Origin: Leptospira stimsonii
GTDB lineage: Bacteria; Spirochaetota; Leptospiria; Leptospirales; Leptospiraceae
DNA length: 64,000 nt
Direction: 5' to 3'
NCBI RefSeq assembly: GCF_003545885.1
Contig: NZ_QHCT01000001.1
Location: 62,001-126,000, forward strand
The notes beneath the pieces are model-generated. The model ran no database searches. It was not told where the DNA came from and saw only the letters and a list, made by a program, of their open reading frames with translations. Below are positions 26,776 through 39,239 of this stretch, piece by piece (position 1 is the stretch's first letter; every line of letters starts with the position of its first letter). The position numbers and the translations under genes were made by a program.

Positions 26776-27798
26776 TTAGAGTTTGATACCGACCAACTCA
26801 CAATCCGCTTTGGTCATGATCTTTACGAGTTCTTCGAATTTCACCTTCGGTTCCCATCCCAATTTTTTCTTTGCCTTCGCGGGATCTCCGATGAGAATAT
26901 CTACTTCGGTCGGACGATAGAATTTCGGGTTTACTTCGACCAAGAGTTGTCCGCTCTTTGCGTCAAATCCTTTCTCCGTGTCTCCCTTTCCTTCCCAACG
27001 AACCTGCACTCCTGCAAACCCGAAGGATTTTTCCACGAATTCCCTCACCGTGTGGGTTTCGTTTGTCGCGACCACGTAGTCATCCGGATCGGGTTGTTGC
27101 AACATCATCCACATCATCTCGACGTAATCCGGTGCATATCCCCAATCTCTCTTTGCGTCCATGTTTCCGAGGTGAATCGGTCCACCTTTTTTCGCGAGAA
27201 GATTGGCAACACCGATCGTGATCTTTCTTGTCACAAATCCTTCTCCCCTTCTCGGAGATTCGTGATTGAATAAAATTCCATTCGATGCGTGAATCCCAAA
27301 CGCTTCTCTGTAGTTTACCACGGCCCAATATGCGTAGAGCTTTGCCACAGCATATGGCGATCTTGGATAGAATGGAGTGCTTTCCGTCTGTGGAATCGCC
27401 TGGACTTTTCCGTAAAGTTCGGAAGTAGAGGCCTGATAAAAACGACTCTTGACTCCGATCTGTTTGATCGCGTCTAAAATTCTCAGAGTTCCTACGGCGT
27501 CGGCTTCTGCGGTGTATTCCGGAACTTCAAAAGAAACTCCCACGTGGGATTGTGCCGCAAGATTATAGATTTCGTCTGGGGATACTTTTTCCAGGATTCG
27601 GTTCAGGTTGCTCGAATCAGTAAGATCTCCGTAATGCAGGACCAGATTGGAGTTCCCGCGAAGATGCTCGATTCTTCCCCGGTTGAACATGCTGGCTCTT
27701 CTTACGATCCCATGCACTTGATACCCTTTTCCGAGGAGAAATTCTGTTAGATAGGATCCGTCTTGCCCCGTGATCCCAGTTATGAGCGCTTTTTTCAT
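26776..27798 (-). CDS. gmd: GDP-mannose 4,6-dehydratase
   Basis: 340 residues, full length. The NAD(P)-binding motif is [14 protein letters not shown] (residues 4-17), then [16 protein letters not shown], the short-chain-dehydrogenase Ser/Thr-Tyr-Lys set in STSELYGK and [15 protein letters not shown], and the nucleotide-sugar site [21 protein letters not shown]. It converts GDP-D-mannose to GDP-4-keto-6-deoxymannose, precursor of GDP-fucose, GDP-rhamnose or perosamine for surface polysaccharide. It stands alone, without the usual fcl partner in this window. Confidence 0.97.
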   Translation of the reverse strand: MKKALITGITGQDGSYLTEFLLGKGYQVHGIVRRASMFNRGRIEHLRGNSNLVLHYGDLTDSSNLNRILEKVSPDEIYNLAAQSHVGVSFEVPEYTAEADAVGTLRILDAIKQIGVKSRFYQASTSELYGKVQAIPQTESTPFYPRSPYAVAKLYAYWAVVNYREAFGIHASNGILFNHESPRRGEGFVTRKITIGVANLLAKKGGPIHLGNMDAKRDWGYAPDYVEMMWMMLQQPDPDDYVVATNETHTVREFVEKSFGFAGVQVRWEGKGDTEKGFDAKSGQLLVEVNPKFYRPTEVDILIGDPAKAKKKLGWEPKVKFEELVKIMTKADCELVGIKL

Positions 27799-27892
27799 CT
27801 TCAGACCAGAAAAACCGAAAAACCGGATCTGGCAAGAAAGAATACGCTTACATTCCTACCTTAGAATCATTCCTCCGGGTCCTTTGATCCAC

Positions 27893-29266
<1,374 letters not shown>

Positions 29267-29427
29267 GGTTCATCCAGAATTATAAGGTTGCGGATTAAAA
29301 CTACTTCTTTTCCGAAAATTTTTCTTTCACGTTTGTAATATCTTTTTCAAGTACGTCTTAGGAACAATTCGAGGCGGATTGAAAATCATTCTCCAAGATC
29401 GAAAACTCACTGAAAACGAAAACAAAA

Positions 29428-30747
29428 ATGCGGTCCGAAAAAGAAACTATGAAACATTATACCGATCTTCACAATCATCTCTACGGCTCCATCACTTCCG
29501 AATTTCTTTTTGAAATCGGAAAATCGAATCCCTCACCTCGTTGGGAAATCTTCACCCATTCTTATCAACAATGTTATGGAAAGAGTATTTCTACGAAAAC
29601 TTTTTTCGAGGATTATAAGAATCCCGATTCTTTTCGAAAACTCTATCAGTTCAATCATCACGGACCGTTTCCGGAATTTCAGGCTAAATTCAATCTTATC
29701 ATCGCGTTATCCAAGTTCGATCCCGACGAAATCGCGTTAGTCGCATCTCGAATCGTAGAAGATCAATTTTCTCAAGGAGTTACCTTCGGCGAATATAGAA
29801 TCATGTATTCTCCAAAAGACACGGAAGAAGGAATCTACGAAAAGACGATCGCGGCCTGCGAAGGTTTGGCGAAAGGAGAGGAAAAAACCGGAGGCCGTGC
29901 CAAGGGAAAACTCGTCGTCTCCTTGCATAGGGACGGAGACGTTTTCCAAGAATACGCACTTCTCAAACGTCTGATGGAAAGGAATTCTCTCATTCGAGAA
30001 TATTTGGTAGGATTAGATTTTTGTTATATTGAAGAAGGATTTCCGCCCAAGGACAAACGGAAATTCTTAGAAGAAGTGAATAAAGACAACGCCGCCGAGA
30101 AAGATACGGCTCTTTCGATTCTCTATCACGTAGGCGAAAGTTTTCAGGACAAGTCCATTCTTTCGGCTTCTCGCTGGGTTGTAGAATCCGCGCAGTGGGG
30201 GGCGCATCGTCTCGGTCACGCGATCGCTCTCGGCTTGGATCCGTCCAGCATTCAAAGGAAAATTTTCGAATCCAAATCGGAACGTCTCGATCAACTTCAA
30301 TTCTACTATGATCGAAAGGAAGAATTGGATTCTTATATGGAAACTCCTTCTCGGGAAAGAATCGGGAATGAAATCGATTCCCTCAAACACAAAGAAACGA
30401 TCGAGCTCGAAACTTCCCCCTCATTTCTACAAGAATGTTTCGGTTTTCAGAATTTCTGCATGGACCAAATCAAAAAGACAAACGCAATCATCGAATCCTG
30501 TCCAAGCTCGAACGAATACATAGGCATGGTGGTAGATCCAAAAACTCATCCGATTCTAAGATTCGAAAAACATGATTTACGATTTACGATTTCTACGGAT
30601 GATCCAGGAATTTTCGGCACGACCATCGAAGAAGAATATTCAAAAGCGGCTAAGATCGGTCTGAGTGCGGAGACCTTGGAATCGGTGAGATTGAATTCTT
30701 TTCTTTATACTTCCGAGATTCTGAGCGGCAGGAAATCCGCCTCCTAA
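29428..30747 (+). CDS. Adenosine deaminase-like metal-dependent hydrolase
   Basis: 439 residues, longer than typical adenosine deaminase (about 340), with extra helical insertions around residues 285-350. The metal site is complete: [10 protein letters not shown] (HxH), ILYHVGES (His/Glu), [10 protein letters not shown] and ISTDDPGIF (Asp-Asp), in the order of the AMP/adenosine deaminase superfamily. Which base or nucleoside is used is uncertain. The start may be the ATG at 29428 or 29449; neither has a strong ribosome site. Monocistronic. Confidence 0.85.
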   Translation: MRSEKETMKHYTDLHNHLYGSITSEFLFEIGKSNPSPRWEIFTHSYQQCYGKSISTKTFFEDYKNPDSFRKLYQFNHHGPFPEFQAKFNLIIALSKFDPDEIALVASRIVEDQFSQGVTFGEYRIMYSPKDTEEGIYEKTIAACEGLAKGEEKTGGRAKGKLVVSLHRDGDVFQEYALLKRLMERNSLIREYLVGLDFCYIEEGFPPKDKRKFLEEVNKDNAAEKDTALSILYHVGESFQDKSILSASRWVVESAQWGAHRLGHAIALGLDPSSIQRKIFESKSERLDQLQFYYDRKEELDSYMETPSRERIGNEIDSLKHKETIELETSPSFLQECFGFQNFCMDQIKKTNAIIESCPSSNEYIGMVVDPKTHPILRFEKHDLRFTISTDDPGIFGTTIEEEYSKAAKIGLSAETLESVRLNSFLYTSEILSGRKSAS

Positions 30748-30804
30748 ATCGGCCTTAAAAATTCTTGCCTCGACCTGCGTTCGGCAGATTGTAGAGGAAA
30801 GGCC

Positions 30805-31596
30805 ATGCCCAGATTCCAGGAAATCCGTAATTTAACGGCCATTCTTCTGATTCTTTCCGTCATAAACCTGAGCGGATTGTATTCCCAGAGTCAGAGCGAC
30901 TTTGCGGATCCGTACGACTTCAATCTTCGAAATTATAAGGATTCTCCCAATCGTGACGGTTATCAGGAATATACGATTCCTCCTGCTTTTAAAAAACCGG
31001 TCCTCGTTTCTCCGAAAAACGCACAAGTTCCTTTCGAACCTCCTTTTTCTACTACGGGCACCGGAGGTTTGAGACGAACCACCAATCCGAACGTGGAACG
31101 AGGACAGGAAAATCTCATCAATCCCCTCACCGGCGAAATCAATGTGGAAGCGATTCTTCAAAGACAAGCGCAACAATCGGAAAGAAAAAAAAGACAGAAC
31201 CAAGTTTTCGAAGAAGAGAAATATACGGAAACTACGGCGAGACGATTTTCAATCATCTTCTTTATGACCCTTCCGATCACTCTCGGTATCGGATACGCGA
31301 TCGCTTCTTCGGCAAAGATTCATGGAGTTCATAAATTTCAAAAGACCTTCGGCGGTTCCATATTTATTTTTACTTTTGGTACGAGTCTCGCCCTCGCGAA
31401 CGCTTGGAAGGATATGAAAGAATTGGAAGCGGATAGAAAAGAAAACGAACCCGCTTCTCCTCCGGTGGAACCGACATCGCCCGATTCTCTCGGATTTGGA
31501 AATTCGGTTCCGATCCCGATATCCGGCTCCTCCGCTTCCGTCGCTCCGGGTCGAGAATACAAAATCGATATCACACTTTTTAACGTTTCTTTCTGA
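30805..31596 (+). CDS. Hypothetical membrane protein, first gene of the Trk operon
   Basis: 263 residues. A signal-like N-terminus (about 10-28) is followed by a long polar region (30-145) rich in Pro, Asn and Gln, then two membrane segments (about 150-168 and 183-200) and a polar Pro/Ser-rich tail. Not recognised. Ribosome site AGAGGAAAGG precedes the ATG. Its stop overlaps the trkH ATG by one base, so it is transcribed and probably translated together with the potassium transporter. A role as accessory subunit is inference. Confidence 0.8.
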   Translation: MPRFQEIRNLTAILLILSVINLSGLYSQSQSDFADPYDFNLRNYKDSPNRDGYQEYTIPPAFKKPVLVSPKNAQVPFEPPFSTTGTGGLRRTTNPNVERGQENLINPLTGEINVEAILQRQAQQSERKKRQNQVFEEEKYTETTARRFSIIFFMTLPITLGIGYAIASSAKIHGVHKFQKTFGGSIFIFTFGTSLALANAWKDMKELEADRKENEPASPPVEPTSPDSLGFGNSVPIPISGSSASVAPGREYKIDITLFNVSF

Positions 31597-33395
31597 TGAA
31601 ATCGTTTCGGGAAAGTTTCGAAGATTTTCTAAAATTCCGTCATAACGCCGCGATCCTTTATCACGAATCCATTCAACCTATATTAAGAATTTATTATTCT
31701 CTTTGCGGAATCGTTTCCTTAGGACTTTTGATTCTCATTTACGGTTTTTATTATCCTCACGAATGGACTCACTGGATTCGACTTCTCGTCAACGGAATCG
31801 TAATTTCCTTAGTTATCTACGAGGCACTTTCTTTTCTTTTTGTTCTCGGAAACTTTACGGATTATCTCGTAGCTCACAAAACGGAAGTTATCGTAATCTC
31901 TCTTCTCGTTTTTCAGGAACTGATCAGCAAAGAAATCTATGTTCTTCTTACGTTCAACTCTTTGAGCGGAGAAGACGCAAGTTTGGCGTTTCTTTCCTTG
32001 AGCCAGATTTTTCTTTTGTTCAGCAATTTTTCTCGCCTGATCCGTAAAACGGATCTCCTCAATTACAGACAAATCAGTCCCTCTTTCGTAATCACAGGTA
32101 GTTTTGCCATTCTTATCTTTCTTGGTACGATGGCGCTTTCCCTACCAAGAGCACAGACGACGTCGATTCACACGATCGACGTTTTTTTTACGGTAGTGAG
32201 CGCCGTCTGCGTGACGGGTCTCAGCACGATCAACGTAGCGACTCAACTGACCGGAAGTGGACAAACGATTCTTATGGTTCTGATCCAGATCGGCGGACTT
32301 GGACTGATGACCCTCACCGTTTTTTTCGCCATCTTTTTGGCGGGGCAAGTCAGCGTTACCAATAAGCTTCTCATCAAGGATCTCTTCAGTCAGGAAACAG
32401 TGGGAAGAGTTTCCTTTATCCTAAAGCAGGTCGCAATTCAGACGTTTCTGATCGAAGGACTCGGAGCCTTGTTCATTTTTTTCTGGTATCCGGATCCGTC
32501 GCAAACGGCTCTAAAAGATAGAATTTTCAACTCCCTTTTTCACGCAGTGAGTTCTTTTTGCAACGCCGGGTTCTCCGTCTTTCCCCAAGGGTTTGAAACC
32601 GGCTGGATGCTCGACCAAAGAAAGTTCCTTTCCGTGGTTATGATCTTAATCGTGTTAGGCGGACTTGGATTTCCGACGGTAAATCATTTGATCCACTGGG
32701 CTTTTAACACTGACAAACAGCGAAAAAGAATGGAACTCGGGGCGAAACTCATTCTTACTGTTTCATTAACGCTCATACTACTGGGTTGTCTTTCTTATTA
32801 CGTTTTAGAATACAAAATCACTCTCGCGGGTTTGAATGAAACGGATAAACTATTTCATTCCCTGTTCTATTCGATCAGCACGCGGACAGCCGGTTTTAAT
32901 ACATTAAGTATTTCTAAAATGGGAACGCCAATGGTTTTCGTTTCCCTATTTCTTATGTGGGTGGGAGCCTCTCCCAATTCCACCGGAGGAGGAATCAAAA
33001 CGACGACTCTTGCGGTTTCCGGTCTTCACCTTTTCAATCATATACGAGGAAAGGAAGAAGTGGAAATTTTCGGAAGAAGAATATCGTCCGGTTCCGTGTC
33101 CAGAGCCTCGGCAGGAATTTTAGTTTCCCTCTTTCTCATCTTCTTCGGAATTTTCGTCTTAACGATGACTGAAAAATTCGAATTCTTAGATTTGTGTTAT
33201 GAAGCCGTCTCCGCATTCGGAACTGCGGGACTTTCGAGAGGAATCACTCCCAACCTGACTTCACCCGGCAAACTGATGATTTGTCTGATGATGTTCGGAG
33301 GAAGAGTCGGGATGTTAACGATTCTCATCGCGTTCGTTCCGAAACAAAAAACTTCCGGCCTAAGATATCCGGAAGAATCCATCATCGTCGGATAG
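31596..33395 (+). CDS. TrkH/KtrB-type potassium uptake membrane subunit
   Basis: 599 residues, about 120 longer than KtrB, with an extra N-terminal region of four helices (residues about 1-160). The four pore-loop filters are visible in order: [31 protein letters not shown] and [11 protein letters not shown], each with the central Gly that lines the K+ path. The subunit moves potassium with its RCK partner TrkA, encoded next. I cannot tell Na+ from H+ coupling. Confidence 0.93.
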   Translation: MKSFRESFEDFLKFRHNAAILYHESIQPILRIYYSLCGIVSLGLLILIYGFYYPHEWTHWIRLLVNGIVISLVIYEALSFLFVLGNFTDYLVAHKTEVIVISLLVFQELISKEIYVLLTFNSLSGEDASLAFLSLSQIFLLFSNFSRLIRKTDLLNYRQISPSFVITGSFAILIFLGTMALSLPRAQTTSIHTIDVFFTVVSAVCVTGLSTINVATQLTGSGQTILMVLIQIGGLGLMTLTVFFAIFLAGQVSVTNKLLIKDLFSQETVGRVSFILKQVAIQTFLIEGLGALFIFFWYPDPSQTALKDRIFNSLFHAVSSFCNAGFSVFPQGFETGWMLDQRKFLSVVMILIVLGGLGFPTVNHLIHWAFNTDKQRKRMELGAKLILTVSLTLILLGCLSYYVLEYKITLAGLNETDKLFHSLFYSISTRTAGFNTLSISKMGTPMVFVSLFLMWVGASPNSTGGGIKTTTLAVSGLHLFNHIRGKEEVEIFGRRISSGSVSRASAGILVSLFLIFFGIFVLTMTEKFEFLDLCYEAVSAFGTAGLSRGITPNLTSPGKLMICLMMFGGRVGMLTILIAFVPKQKTSGLRYPEESIIVG

Positions 33396-33407
33396 GGCAG
33401 GAAAACA

Positions 33408-34121
33408 ATGGCCGTAAAAAGAAAAAACAAAACTCATAAAAAAAGAATCGCCGTCATCGGCTTGGGAGAATTCGGAAAATCTCTCGTTATCTACTTAAAC
33501 GAAAACGGACATGAAGTCACCGCAATCGATAAAGACATCAAGACGATCGAAGAAATCAAGGATCACTGTGCGCTCGCTGTCTGCGTCGACACGAGCAACA
33601 AACAATCTTTGGAAGAATTGGATTTAGAGGATATGGACGATATCGTAGTCGCCTTGGCTGAGAACTTCGAATCTCTGATCACGACCGCTTATCATCTCAA
33701 AGATATGAAATTAGAATCTTTGCATATACGATATCATTCCGAAATCAATCGTAAGATTCTACAAATGATCGGAATCGAAAATCTTTTCAATCCGGAAGAA
33801 AGAGCCGCCGCTTCGATGGCGGAACAACTCAGCTATCAAGGCGTAAAAAAAGCAACATTGTTAAGCGAAGAATACAGTCTTTTCGAAGTGGAAATTTCTT
33901 CCCACCTTTTCGGGAAAAAACTGAAGGATTTGGGTTTGAGAGAAAAATATAAACTCAACCTTGTGGCGATTCGAAAGGCAGATTCCGACAACAAAAATCA
34001 ACGGGAAGGAACGATCATTCTCCCGGAATCCGGAACCGTATTCCAAGAGAATGAAATTTTAATTCTATTCGGAACCTCCGAAAGTATCAAAAAATTTACG
34101 ACCGCTTATCCCATCGGATAA
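33408..34121 (+). CDS. TrkA/KtrA-type RCK regulatory subunit of potassium transporter
   Basis: 237 residues: RCK_N nucleotide-binding domain with [18 protein letters not shown] (GxGxxG, residues about 11-28) and the acidic residue after the second strand in VTAIDKD, then an RCK_C domain from about 140. That size fits the single KtrA-type subunit rather than the two-domain TrkA. It binds NAD(H) or ATP and gates the TrkH channel next door. It follows trkH after 12 bases with AGGAAAAC. Its 3' end overlaps the convergent aldo/keto reductase gene by 16 bases. Confidence 0.95.
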   Translation: MAVKRKNKTHKKRIAVIGLGEFGKSLVIYLNENGHEVTAIDKDIKTIEEIKDHCALAVCVDTSNKQSLEELDLEDMDDIVVALAENFESLITTAYHLKDMKLESLHIRYHSEINRKILQMIGIENLFNPEERAAASMAEQLSYQGVKKATLLSEEYSLFEVEISSHLFGKKLKDLGLREKYKLNLVAIRKADSDNKNQREGTIILPESGTVFQENEILILFGTSESIKKFTTAYPIG

Positions 34122-35122
34122 GGAATCTCCTTTGAAACTTCGTCGATTTTTTTGAGAATATCATCGGATAAAATCACGTTCTGAGCCTTAAGAATCTCAT
34201 CCAATTGTTCCACAGTGTTCGCACCGACGATCGTGGACGCAACGAAGTCGTGTTGTTTGGACCAAGCGACGGAAAGAACCGTCAGAGACATTCCCGCCAA
34301 TTCTGCGACCGTCAATAACTTCTCTGTCGAAGCCAAGGTCCCGTCGTTTAAAAAACGATTCGCCATCTTTCTTTGTCTTTCGCCGGAATTAATATAACGA
34401 CTGAATCGTGCGTTCTGCGGAGGATTTGGAGAATTGTATTTTCCAGAGAGCACACCACCTGCGATCGGAGAATACGGAAGTAAACTCACACTTTCTCTAC
34501 GACAGATATCGGATAACGCGTCCTCAAATCTTCGATTCAGAATGCTGAAATTATTTTGAATGGATTCATAACGTGCGAAACCGTATCGTTCCGAAACGGA
34601 AAGACTTTTCATCATTCCCCAAGCCGTCTCGTTGCTGTTTCCGATATAACGAACCTTTCCTTCTTGAATGAGTTCGGTTAGAACTTCAAGAGTTTCCTCG
34701 TATCCGAAATCGTGATCGGGCCAATGGGTTTGATAAAGGTCCACAAAATCGGTGCCGAGACGTTTCAGACTTCCTTCGATTGCGACTCGGATATTTCTTC
34801 GATCCAGAGCCGTTTTTCCCTCGCGAACCGGCGGAGAAAACCAACCATGTCCGGGACCACAAACCTTGGTCGCTATAAGAATCGAATCTCTCGATTTCGT
34901 TTTGAGCCATTTGCCGAATATCTTTTCCGTTTCATGCACATAACTAGCGTCAGGTGGAACGGGGTAAATTTCGGCCGTATCGTAAAAGTCGATTCCCGCG
35001 TCATATGCACGGTCCAAAATTCGGAATGCTTCCTTTTCGTCACAACTAGAACCGAAGGTCATCGTTCCCATACAAATTTCTGAAACAACCATTCCCGATT
35101 TTCCCAATCTTCTCTTTTTCAA
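34106..35122 (-). CDS. Aldo/keto reductase
   Basis: 338 residues from the TTG at 35122, chosen because GGGGGAG lies 5 bases upstream; a longer reading to 35143 would place that ribosome site in the coding region. Features of the family: MCGTMTFG-like [28 protein letters not shown] (catalytic Asp and Tyr), the Lys in [18 protein letters not shown] (catalytic His) and [18 protein letters not shown]-dependent, of the Tas/YajO/voltage-gated-K-channel-beta-like branch. Substrate unknown. Convergent with trkA with 16 bases overlap. Confidence 0.93.
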   Translation of the reverse strand: MKKRRLGKSGMVVSEICMGTMTFGSSCDEKEAFRILDRAYDAGIDFYDTAEIYPVPPDASYVHETEKIFGKWLKTKSRDSILIATKVCGPGHGWFSPPVREGKTALDRRNIRVAIEGSLKRLGTDFVDLYQTHWPDHDFGYEETLEVLTELIQEGKVRYIGNSNETAWGMMKSLSVSERYGFARYESIQNNFSILNRRFEDALSDICRRESVSLLPYSPIAGGVLSGKYNSPNPPQNARFSRYINSGERQRKMANRFLNDGTLASTEKLLTVAELAGMSLTVLSVAWSKQHDFVASTIVGANTVEQLDEILKAQNVILSDDILKKIDEVSKEIPYPMG

Positions 35123-35221
35123 GTATTCTCCCCCAGTATACAAAGACCTATAATCCGTTTTTTAAAAGTCGGAGCAAGTCTTATCGAATTCAATCGTAAC
35201 GATTCAAATCATTCTAATCTT

Positions 35222-35247
35222 TGACCTTTCGGGAATTTGGAAGGTCA
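35222..35247. promoter_or_regulatory. Inverted repeat TGACCTT/AAGGTCA
   Basis: TGACCTT (35222-35228) and AAGGTCA (35241-35247) are exact complements separated by 12 bases in the gap between the divergent aldo/keto reductase and the 539-residue protein. The spacing fits a dimeric regulator site; no regulator is identified. Confidence 0.3.
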
Positions 35248-35390
35248 TTTCAAAAGGAATGCCGCATTAAAAAAAGTCCCGGAATGAAACATAAATTCTT
35301 CGAATCGGTTTTTTTTGCTATTCTCGATTTATATGTAGTGTAGAATCTCTTCACCTTTCGGTTTGAAATTCGTCTTGTGAGGTTGAGCGT

Positions 35391-37010
35391 TTGGAGAAAG
35401 AATCCCTATACGACCATGAGAAATACGAAAATCTCATGCCGACCTATCTATATCTCAGAAACGAGGCGGACGCTACCGATCAGGAAGCGATCTTTTTAAA
35501 TCCTAAAGAAATCGAACTTCTCTATCAGATCAGAAACCATACTACGTTGGAAGGATTCTTTTCCGGAAAAATTTTAAAGGTCTGGAAAGACGAAGGATCC
35601 AAACCGATCTATATAAACACTCTCAAAAAATTGTCCGACATGAATCTGATCTTCGCATTCCCGGAGTTCAAATTTCTCCCCGAAACGAGTCAGCTTACGG
35701 TCGGTATCTGTTTGATTTCAGAAAAACAATTCAAACCTTCCAATCGGGAAAACCTAAAAGAAATCTATCTCAACAGTTTAAGCAAGTCTTCCTTCGCGAT
35801 CCAAAATTATATCTTAGGTTGTGAGCCGTTTCAGATCAGCGAATTAATTTCCATTTTCGAATATCTAATCTCGGGAAGCGCGTCTACGTTCGTAAGAGAT
35901 TCTTTCGATATCAAAAAATGGATCCATTCCTTTACGTTTAGTGAACTTCTAAAAGAAGAAACGATCAAAGATTCGATTCAGATCATCTTCGAAACGATCC
36001 ACGAGAACGAACATATCGCGGTCACAAAAACGACCGGGCTTTTTCACGTCGCTGATGATCTTTCAGGAAAGGCTTTCGACATTCTCAAAAGTTATTATCT
36101 CAATCAATTCTCAAAACGTCTCAAAGAAAAATATCAGACCGCTTGGAATCTAATTACGGAGCATAGGAAGGAAATCGTAATCGATGTAAACTACTCCGGT
36201 TCGATCTCAAGTATGGAAGAAAAATTCGTTTCGGAAGAATTGAAGATCATCGGCGAAAGTTTGGGAAATCTTGAACCGGAAACGTTTAAGGATTTTCTAA
36301 TTCTCGCGAATTATATTTCCCGAAAACACGACCATCTAAAAAATCTACGATCGTCCGCGGAAGAATTAAAATCGATCAAAATGTTAAAGACGATGATGTC
36401 GATGAAAAGCGACGCCCTTTCACAGTTTGTAATGATCAACCTGGATGAAGATAAGGAATTTTCCTATTCGATTGTCGACAATCTGAAAAGGGATCCGGAT
36501 TGTATTTCTTGTGATTGGTATGAGAAGGGAAAAAAAATCTCGTGTATCTGCCAGAAAAAAGAGGAAACGATTCTCAACTTGATACATGTGATGATCGAAA
36601 AATATTCCTACAAAAAAGACCTCGTAAGAATCTTCCTATTCCTTTTGAAAAAAGAAAAAAACGAATTGGCGGCTTATTACAGAAAGAGCGATTTTAAAGA
36701 AGCAATCTTAAAACTCAAATACGTTTGTTATAAGGAAAATCTCTCTTGGTTTTCCAAGATCCTAAGCTTTTTAGGCGCATTCGGTTTTTTGGAATCGTCT
36801 TTAGAACATGAAGAATCGATTATACAATTCGAGCAACTTACGCGTGAAATCGCATATAAGGAAAATCGAAAGAAGTTATTGGATAAGGTTCGAGCGGAAT
36901 GGCTCATCGAAGCGGAAACCGAACCGTCTGTGACGGAGGTGGAAGAAACTTCTTCGAAACCAGACTCCAAACGATCGGTGAACACTGCGATTGCAAGAGG
37001 TGGAAAATAA
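35391..37010 (+). CDS. Hypothetical 539-residue protein with cysteine cluster
   Basis: No family recognised, no signal peptide and no clear membrane segment. Mostly helical, with a cysteine-containing segment PDCISCDWYEKGKKISCIC near residue 366, which could bind a metal, and a charged C-terminal tail of Glu/Ser/Thr. The start is TTG at 35391, about 10 bases after GAGG. It is convergent with the acylphosphatase gene, 2 bases apart. It may belong to a Leptospira-specific family; that is inference. Confidence 0.8.
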   Translation: MEKESLYDHEKYENLMPTYLYLRNEADATDQEAIFLNPKEIELLYQIRNHTTLEGFFSGKILKVWKDEGSKPIYINTLKKLSDMNLIFAFPEFKFLPETSQLTVGICLISEKQFKPSNRENLKEIYLNSLSKSSFAIQNYILGCEPFQISELISIFEYLISGSASTFVRDSFDIKKWIHSFTFSELLKEETIKDSIQIIFETIHENEHIAVTKTTGLFHVADDLSGKAFDILKSYYLNQFSKRLKEKYQTAWNLITEHRKEIVIDVNYSGSISSMEEKFVSEELKIIGESLGNLEPETFKDFLILANYISRKHDHLKNLRSSAEELKSIKMLKTMMSMKSDALSQFVMINLDEDKEFSYSIVDNLKRDPDCISCDWYEKGKKISCICQKKEETILNLIHVMIEKYSYKKDLVRIFLFLLKKEKNELAAYYRKSDFKEAILKLKYVCYKENLSWFSKILSFLGAFGFLESSLEHEESIIQFEQLTREIAYKENRKKLLDKVRAEWLIEAETEPSVTEVEETSSKPDSKRSVNTAIARGGK

Positions 37011-37012
37011 AA

Positions 37013-37300
37013 CTACTTCTTGATTTCGAAGGTTCTAAAGTTTCCTTTCGCTTCTTCCCAATGGATAACCGCTTCCTTTACCTCGGATCCTTTCGGTCCT
37101 CTCTGAATCGCTTTGTAGAGATCTTCGATAAACATTTTATCACCTTCGACCACGGTTTCCACTTCTCCTCCGGGAAGATTCTGGGTAAATCCGCTGAGCC
37201 TACATTCTTGGGCACGCTGAAGAATATAATAACGAAAGCCGACTCCCTGCACTTTTCCTCGGACCAAAATTTTTGCTCTTACGTTATTCTTCGATGCCAT
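37013..37300 (-). CDS. acyP: Acylphosphatase
   Basis: 95 residues, full length. The catalytic motif [12 protein letters not shown] with the phosphate-binding Arg and the Asn in [17 protein letters not shown] are exact for the family, as is the acylphosphatase ending. It hydrolyses acyl-phosphates. It is the last gene of rppH-globin-acyP and overlaps the end of the globin gene by 17 bases, with GGAG before its ATG. Confidence 0.95.
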   Translation of the reverse strand: MASKNNVRAKILVRGKVQGVGFRYYILQRAQECRLSGFTQNLPGGEVETVVEGDKMFIEDLYKAIQRGPKGSEVKEAVIHWEEAKGNFRTFEIKK

Positions 37301-37739
37301 TCGACTCCTCCGTCTTGTTTTCCAAGTTCACCATCCATCCCGAAAAGTCTTTCAGAAAACTCCAGAGAATTTCCTTTTGTACAGAATCCGCCTCCCAACC
37401 GTCCAAGGCCTTACGATAACAGGAAAGCCAAACTCTTCTTGCCTTTTCATCGATCGGAAAAGGAAGATGTCGAGCCCTCATACGAGGCGGCCCGTAATTT
37501 TGAGAATAGAGCGGTGGACCGCCCGTCACTTGGATGAGAAAGTCCGCGGACTTTGTTTTGCTTTCTTCCACGTTCTTCGGAAACATAAATGCGATCGAGC
37601 TCTGTGGAATCTGATCGTAAAAATCAGAGACGAGTTTTCGAAGGGAAAGCTCTCCCACGGCGTTAAAAACGAGCTGAAGGCCCGGCACAGGACCGGGAGG
37701 TCCTCCTGGAGGGATAAAAAAAGAACGTTCTTCCGTCAT
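37284..37739 (-). CDS. Truncated haemoglobin-like protein (group II type)
   Basis: 151 residues. The globin core is seen in [22 protein letters not shown], then [31 protein letters not shown], which is the group II truncated-globin signature around the proximal His (RARHLPFPI) and the Trp of helix G (VWLSCY). N-terminal Pro/Gly-rich extension of about 20 residues is odd. Such globins bind O2, NO or H2S. Start ATG overlaps the rppH stop by 4 bases (ATGA), so translation is coupled. Confidence 0.87.
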   Translation of the reverse strand: MTEERSFFIPPGGPPGPVPGLQLVFNAVGELSLRKLVSDFYDQIPQSSIAFMFPKNVEESKTKSADFLIQVTGGPPLYSQNYGPPRMRARHLPFPIDEKARRVWLSCYRKALDGWEADSVQKEILWSFLKDFSGWMVNLENKTEESNGIEE

Positions 37740-38248
37740 GATTTCGTTTTCATTTTCTCCAAATAAGTCTGAATCTTAGGACCGAAGTCCTTTACGATTT
37801 TATAATATACATCTTTTTTAAACGGAACCACGGTTTCCAAAGTGTTTTCAATCGGAATAAAACGGACGGATTCGAATTCTCTTTCGTGAATATCCAAGTC
37901 ACAGTCTGCGGCTACTCCGTCCCAAAAGATCAAATACCATTTTTGAAGTTGTCCCCTGTATTTCTGAAGATGACGATTGAGAGGAAGATTCTCGGGAAAA
38001 TCATAAGCAATCCAATCCGGATATTCCGAAACGATCTTTCCGGAATCGATCCCGACCTCCTCGTGCAATTCGCGAAGCGCGGCGGCTTCAGGGTCCTCAT
38101 CTTCGTCGATTCCTCCTTGAGGGAATTGCCAGGAACCGAGAAAATTGAGCCTCTCTCCGACCAAAACCTCTCCACGGGAATTGAAGACGACCATCCCGAC
38201 GTTCTTTCTATAAGGTTTTTCCATACGAATAAGGTCCACTTCGAGCAT
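37736..38248 (-). CDS. rppH: RNA 5'-pyrophosphohydrolase (Nudix)
   Basis: 170 residues. The Nudix box [24 protein letters not shown] (GX5EX7REUXEEXGU) is complete, in the context [12 protein letters not shown] that marks RppH/Ap4A hydrolases. The reaction removes pyrophosphate from 5' ends of triphosphorylated RNA. The likely start is the second Met ([13 protein letters not shown], at 38224), as family members begin there; the longer reading to 38248 is kept as outer limit. It heads the rppH-globin-acyP operon. Confidence 0.93.
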   Translation of the reverse strand: MLEVDLIRMEKPYRKNVGMVVFNSRGEVLVGERLNFLGSWQFPQGGIDEDEDPEAAALRELHEEVGIDSGKIVSEYPDWIAYDFPENLPLNRHLQKYRGQLQKWYLIFWDGVAADCDLDIHEREFESVRFIPIENTLETVVPFKKDVYYKIVKDFGPKIQTYLEKMKTKS

Positions 38249-38804
38249 TCATCTGACAAGAAGTTTTAATGAGAGACAAATCAAAGTTTGTCGATCGAGA
38301 GTTTGAGAAGAATGTTTTGAAGACGCCGTTTTTCAGAATACTCGGAGAAACCGGAATGAAACACCGATGACTTAAGTCTTGTCTAAATTCTACACGCTTT
38401 ACGTTTTATGAATATCCCCAACTCGAAGCAAATAAAGAAGCGAGTGATTCCCGACTTTGAATGAAGAGAAAGGAACTCCTTGTTTGAAAAAGATTCTTTT
38501 CAACCTGCAACATTTTTTATGGAAAGAGACGGAAATCCGCAGACCGGAAAAAAATCGAAACTCGAAATCAACCGTTCGATTCGATGAGAAGAAACGATCG
38601 AATTCTAAGATAAATTTTTTCCAATCCATTGTTAGAACATCTAAGATAGAATCCGTACGATCAGCTCCTTTGAGAATCAAAGGTTTAGAACCGTTGAAGA
38701 TGAGTTTTGAAAGGGGTTACAAGAATTCAGTTGCAAATTTTATACTCTCTTGGGAATGATACTCATAAGCCATCCTTTTCTTTTTAGGAGTTTGAGTCTC
38801 AAAA
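38249..38804. other. Intergenic gap of 556 bases before the SET gene
   Basis: I see no gene that I can support. A plus-strand frame of 100 codons at 38457 and a minus-strand frame of 93 codons at 38399 overlap each other and neither has a ribosome site or recognisable motif; at most one is a short or decayed gene. The right end holds the SET promoter. Confidence 0.45.
38717..38746 (+). promoter_or_regulatory. Strong sigma-70-like promoter of the SET-domain gene
   Basis: TTACAA at 38717-38722 and TATACT at 38741-38746 are separated by 18 bases, about 60 bases before the ATG at 38805. Between AGGAG (38786-38790) and the start codon is TTTGAGTCTCAAA (38791-38803), which can fold as a small hairpin and bring the ribosome site nearer to the start. 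Confidence 0.5.
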
Positions 38805-39236
38805 ATGCAATTACGTAAGAAGTCTTCACGTTCCCGTATCTTTAAGGAAAAGGATTTTGAAATTAAGTCGTCATCGATTCCCGGAATCGGAATGGGTTTG
38901 TTCCCGAAAGAAAACGTCAACAAAGGCGATACCATCGGATATTATACAGGCAAGATCCTGACCGATCGAATTGCGAATTCCTCCAAATATTGCGAATCGA
39001 AATATCTGCTTTGGATCTGTAAGGATCACTGGATCTACGGGGAAGGCAAAGAAAGTAATTATACCCGCTTTATGAATCATAGTACAAAACCGAACGTAAA
39101 GTTAGTCGTATCGGTTCGTTGGAAAACCGCGAGGTTTGAGGCGATTCGAAAAGTGAAAGCCGGAGAAGAATTGTTCTTCGACTATGGAGACGAATACTGG
39201 ATCAATACGGACATCGATCCAGTGGAAAGAAACTAA
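38805..39236 (+). CDS. SET-domain protein (putative lysine methyltransferase)
   Basis: 143 residues forming a single SET domain. The parts are in order: [25 protein letters not shown] (SET N-terminal part with the Gly-x-Gly SAM site), [15 protein letters not shown] (the RFxNHSxxPN motif that binds SAM and substrate) and [16 protein letters not shown] (the catalytic ELxFDYG). Post-SET Cys are absent. SET domains are widespread in eukaryotes and patchy in bacteria; substrates here could be a ribosomal or other protein. Convergent with the alpha/beta hydrolase, 3 bases apart. Confidence 0.93.
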   Translation: MQLRKKSSRSRIFKEKDFEIKSSSIPGIGMGLFPKENVNKGDTIGYYTGKILTDRIANSSKYCESKYLLWICKDHWIYGEGKESNYTRFMNHSTKPNVKLVVSVRWKTARFEAIRKVKAGEELFFDYGDEYWINTDIDPVERN

Positions 39237-39239
39237 ATT

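Noticed and set aside
38399..38759. Overlapping 93- and 100-codon frames on opposite strands
   Set aside because: Neither has a ribosome site or recognisable domain, and composition does not favour either. Treated as intergenic.
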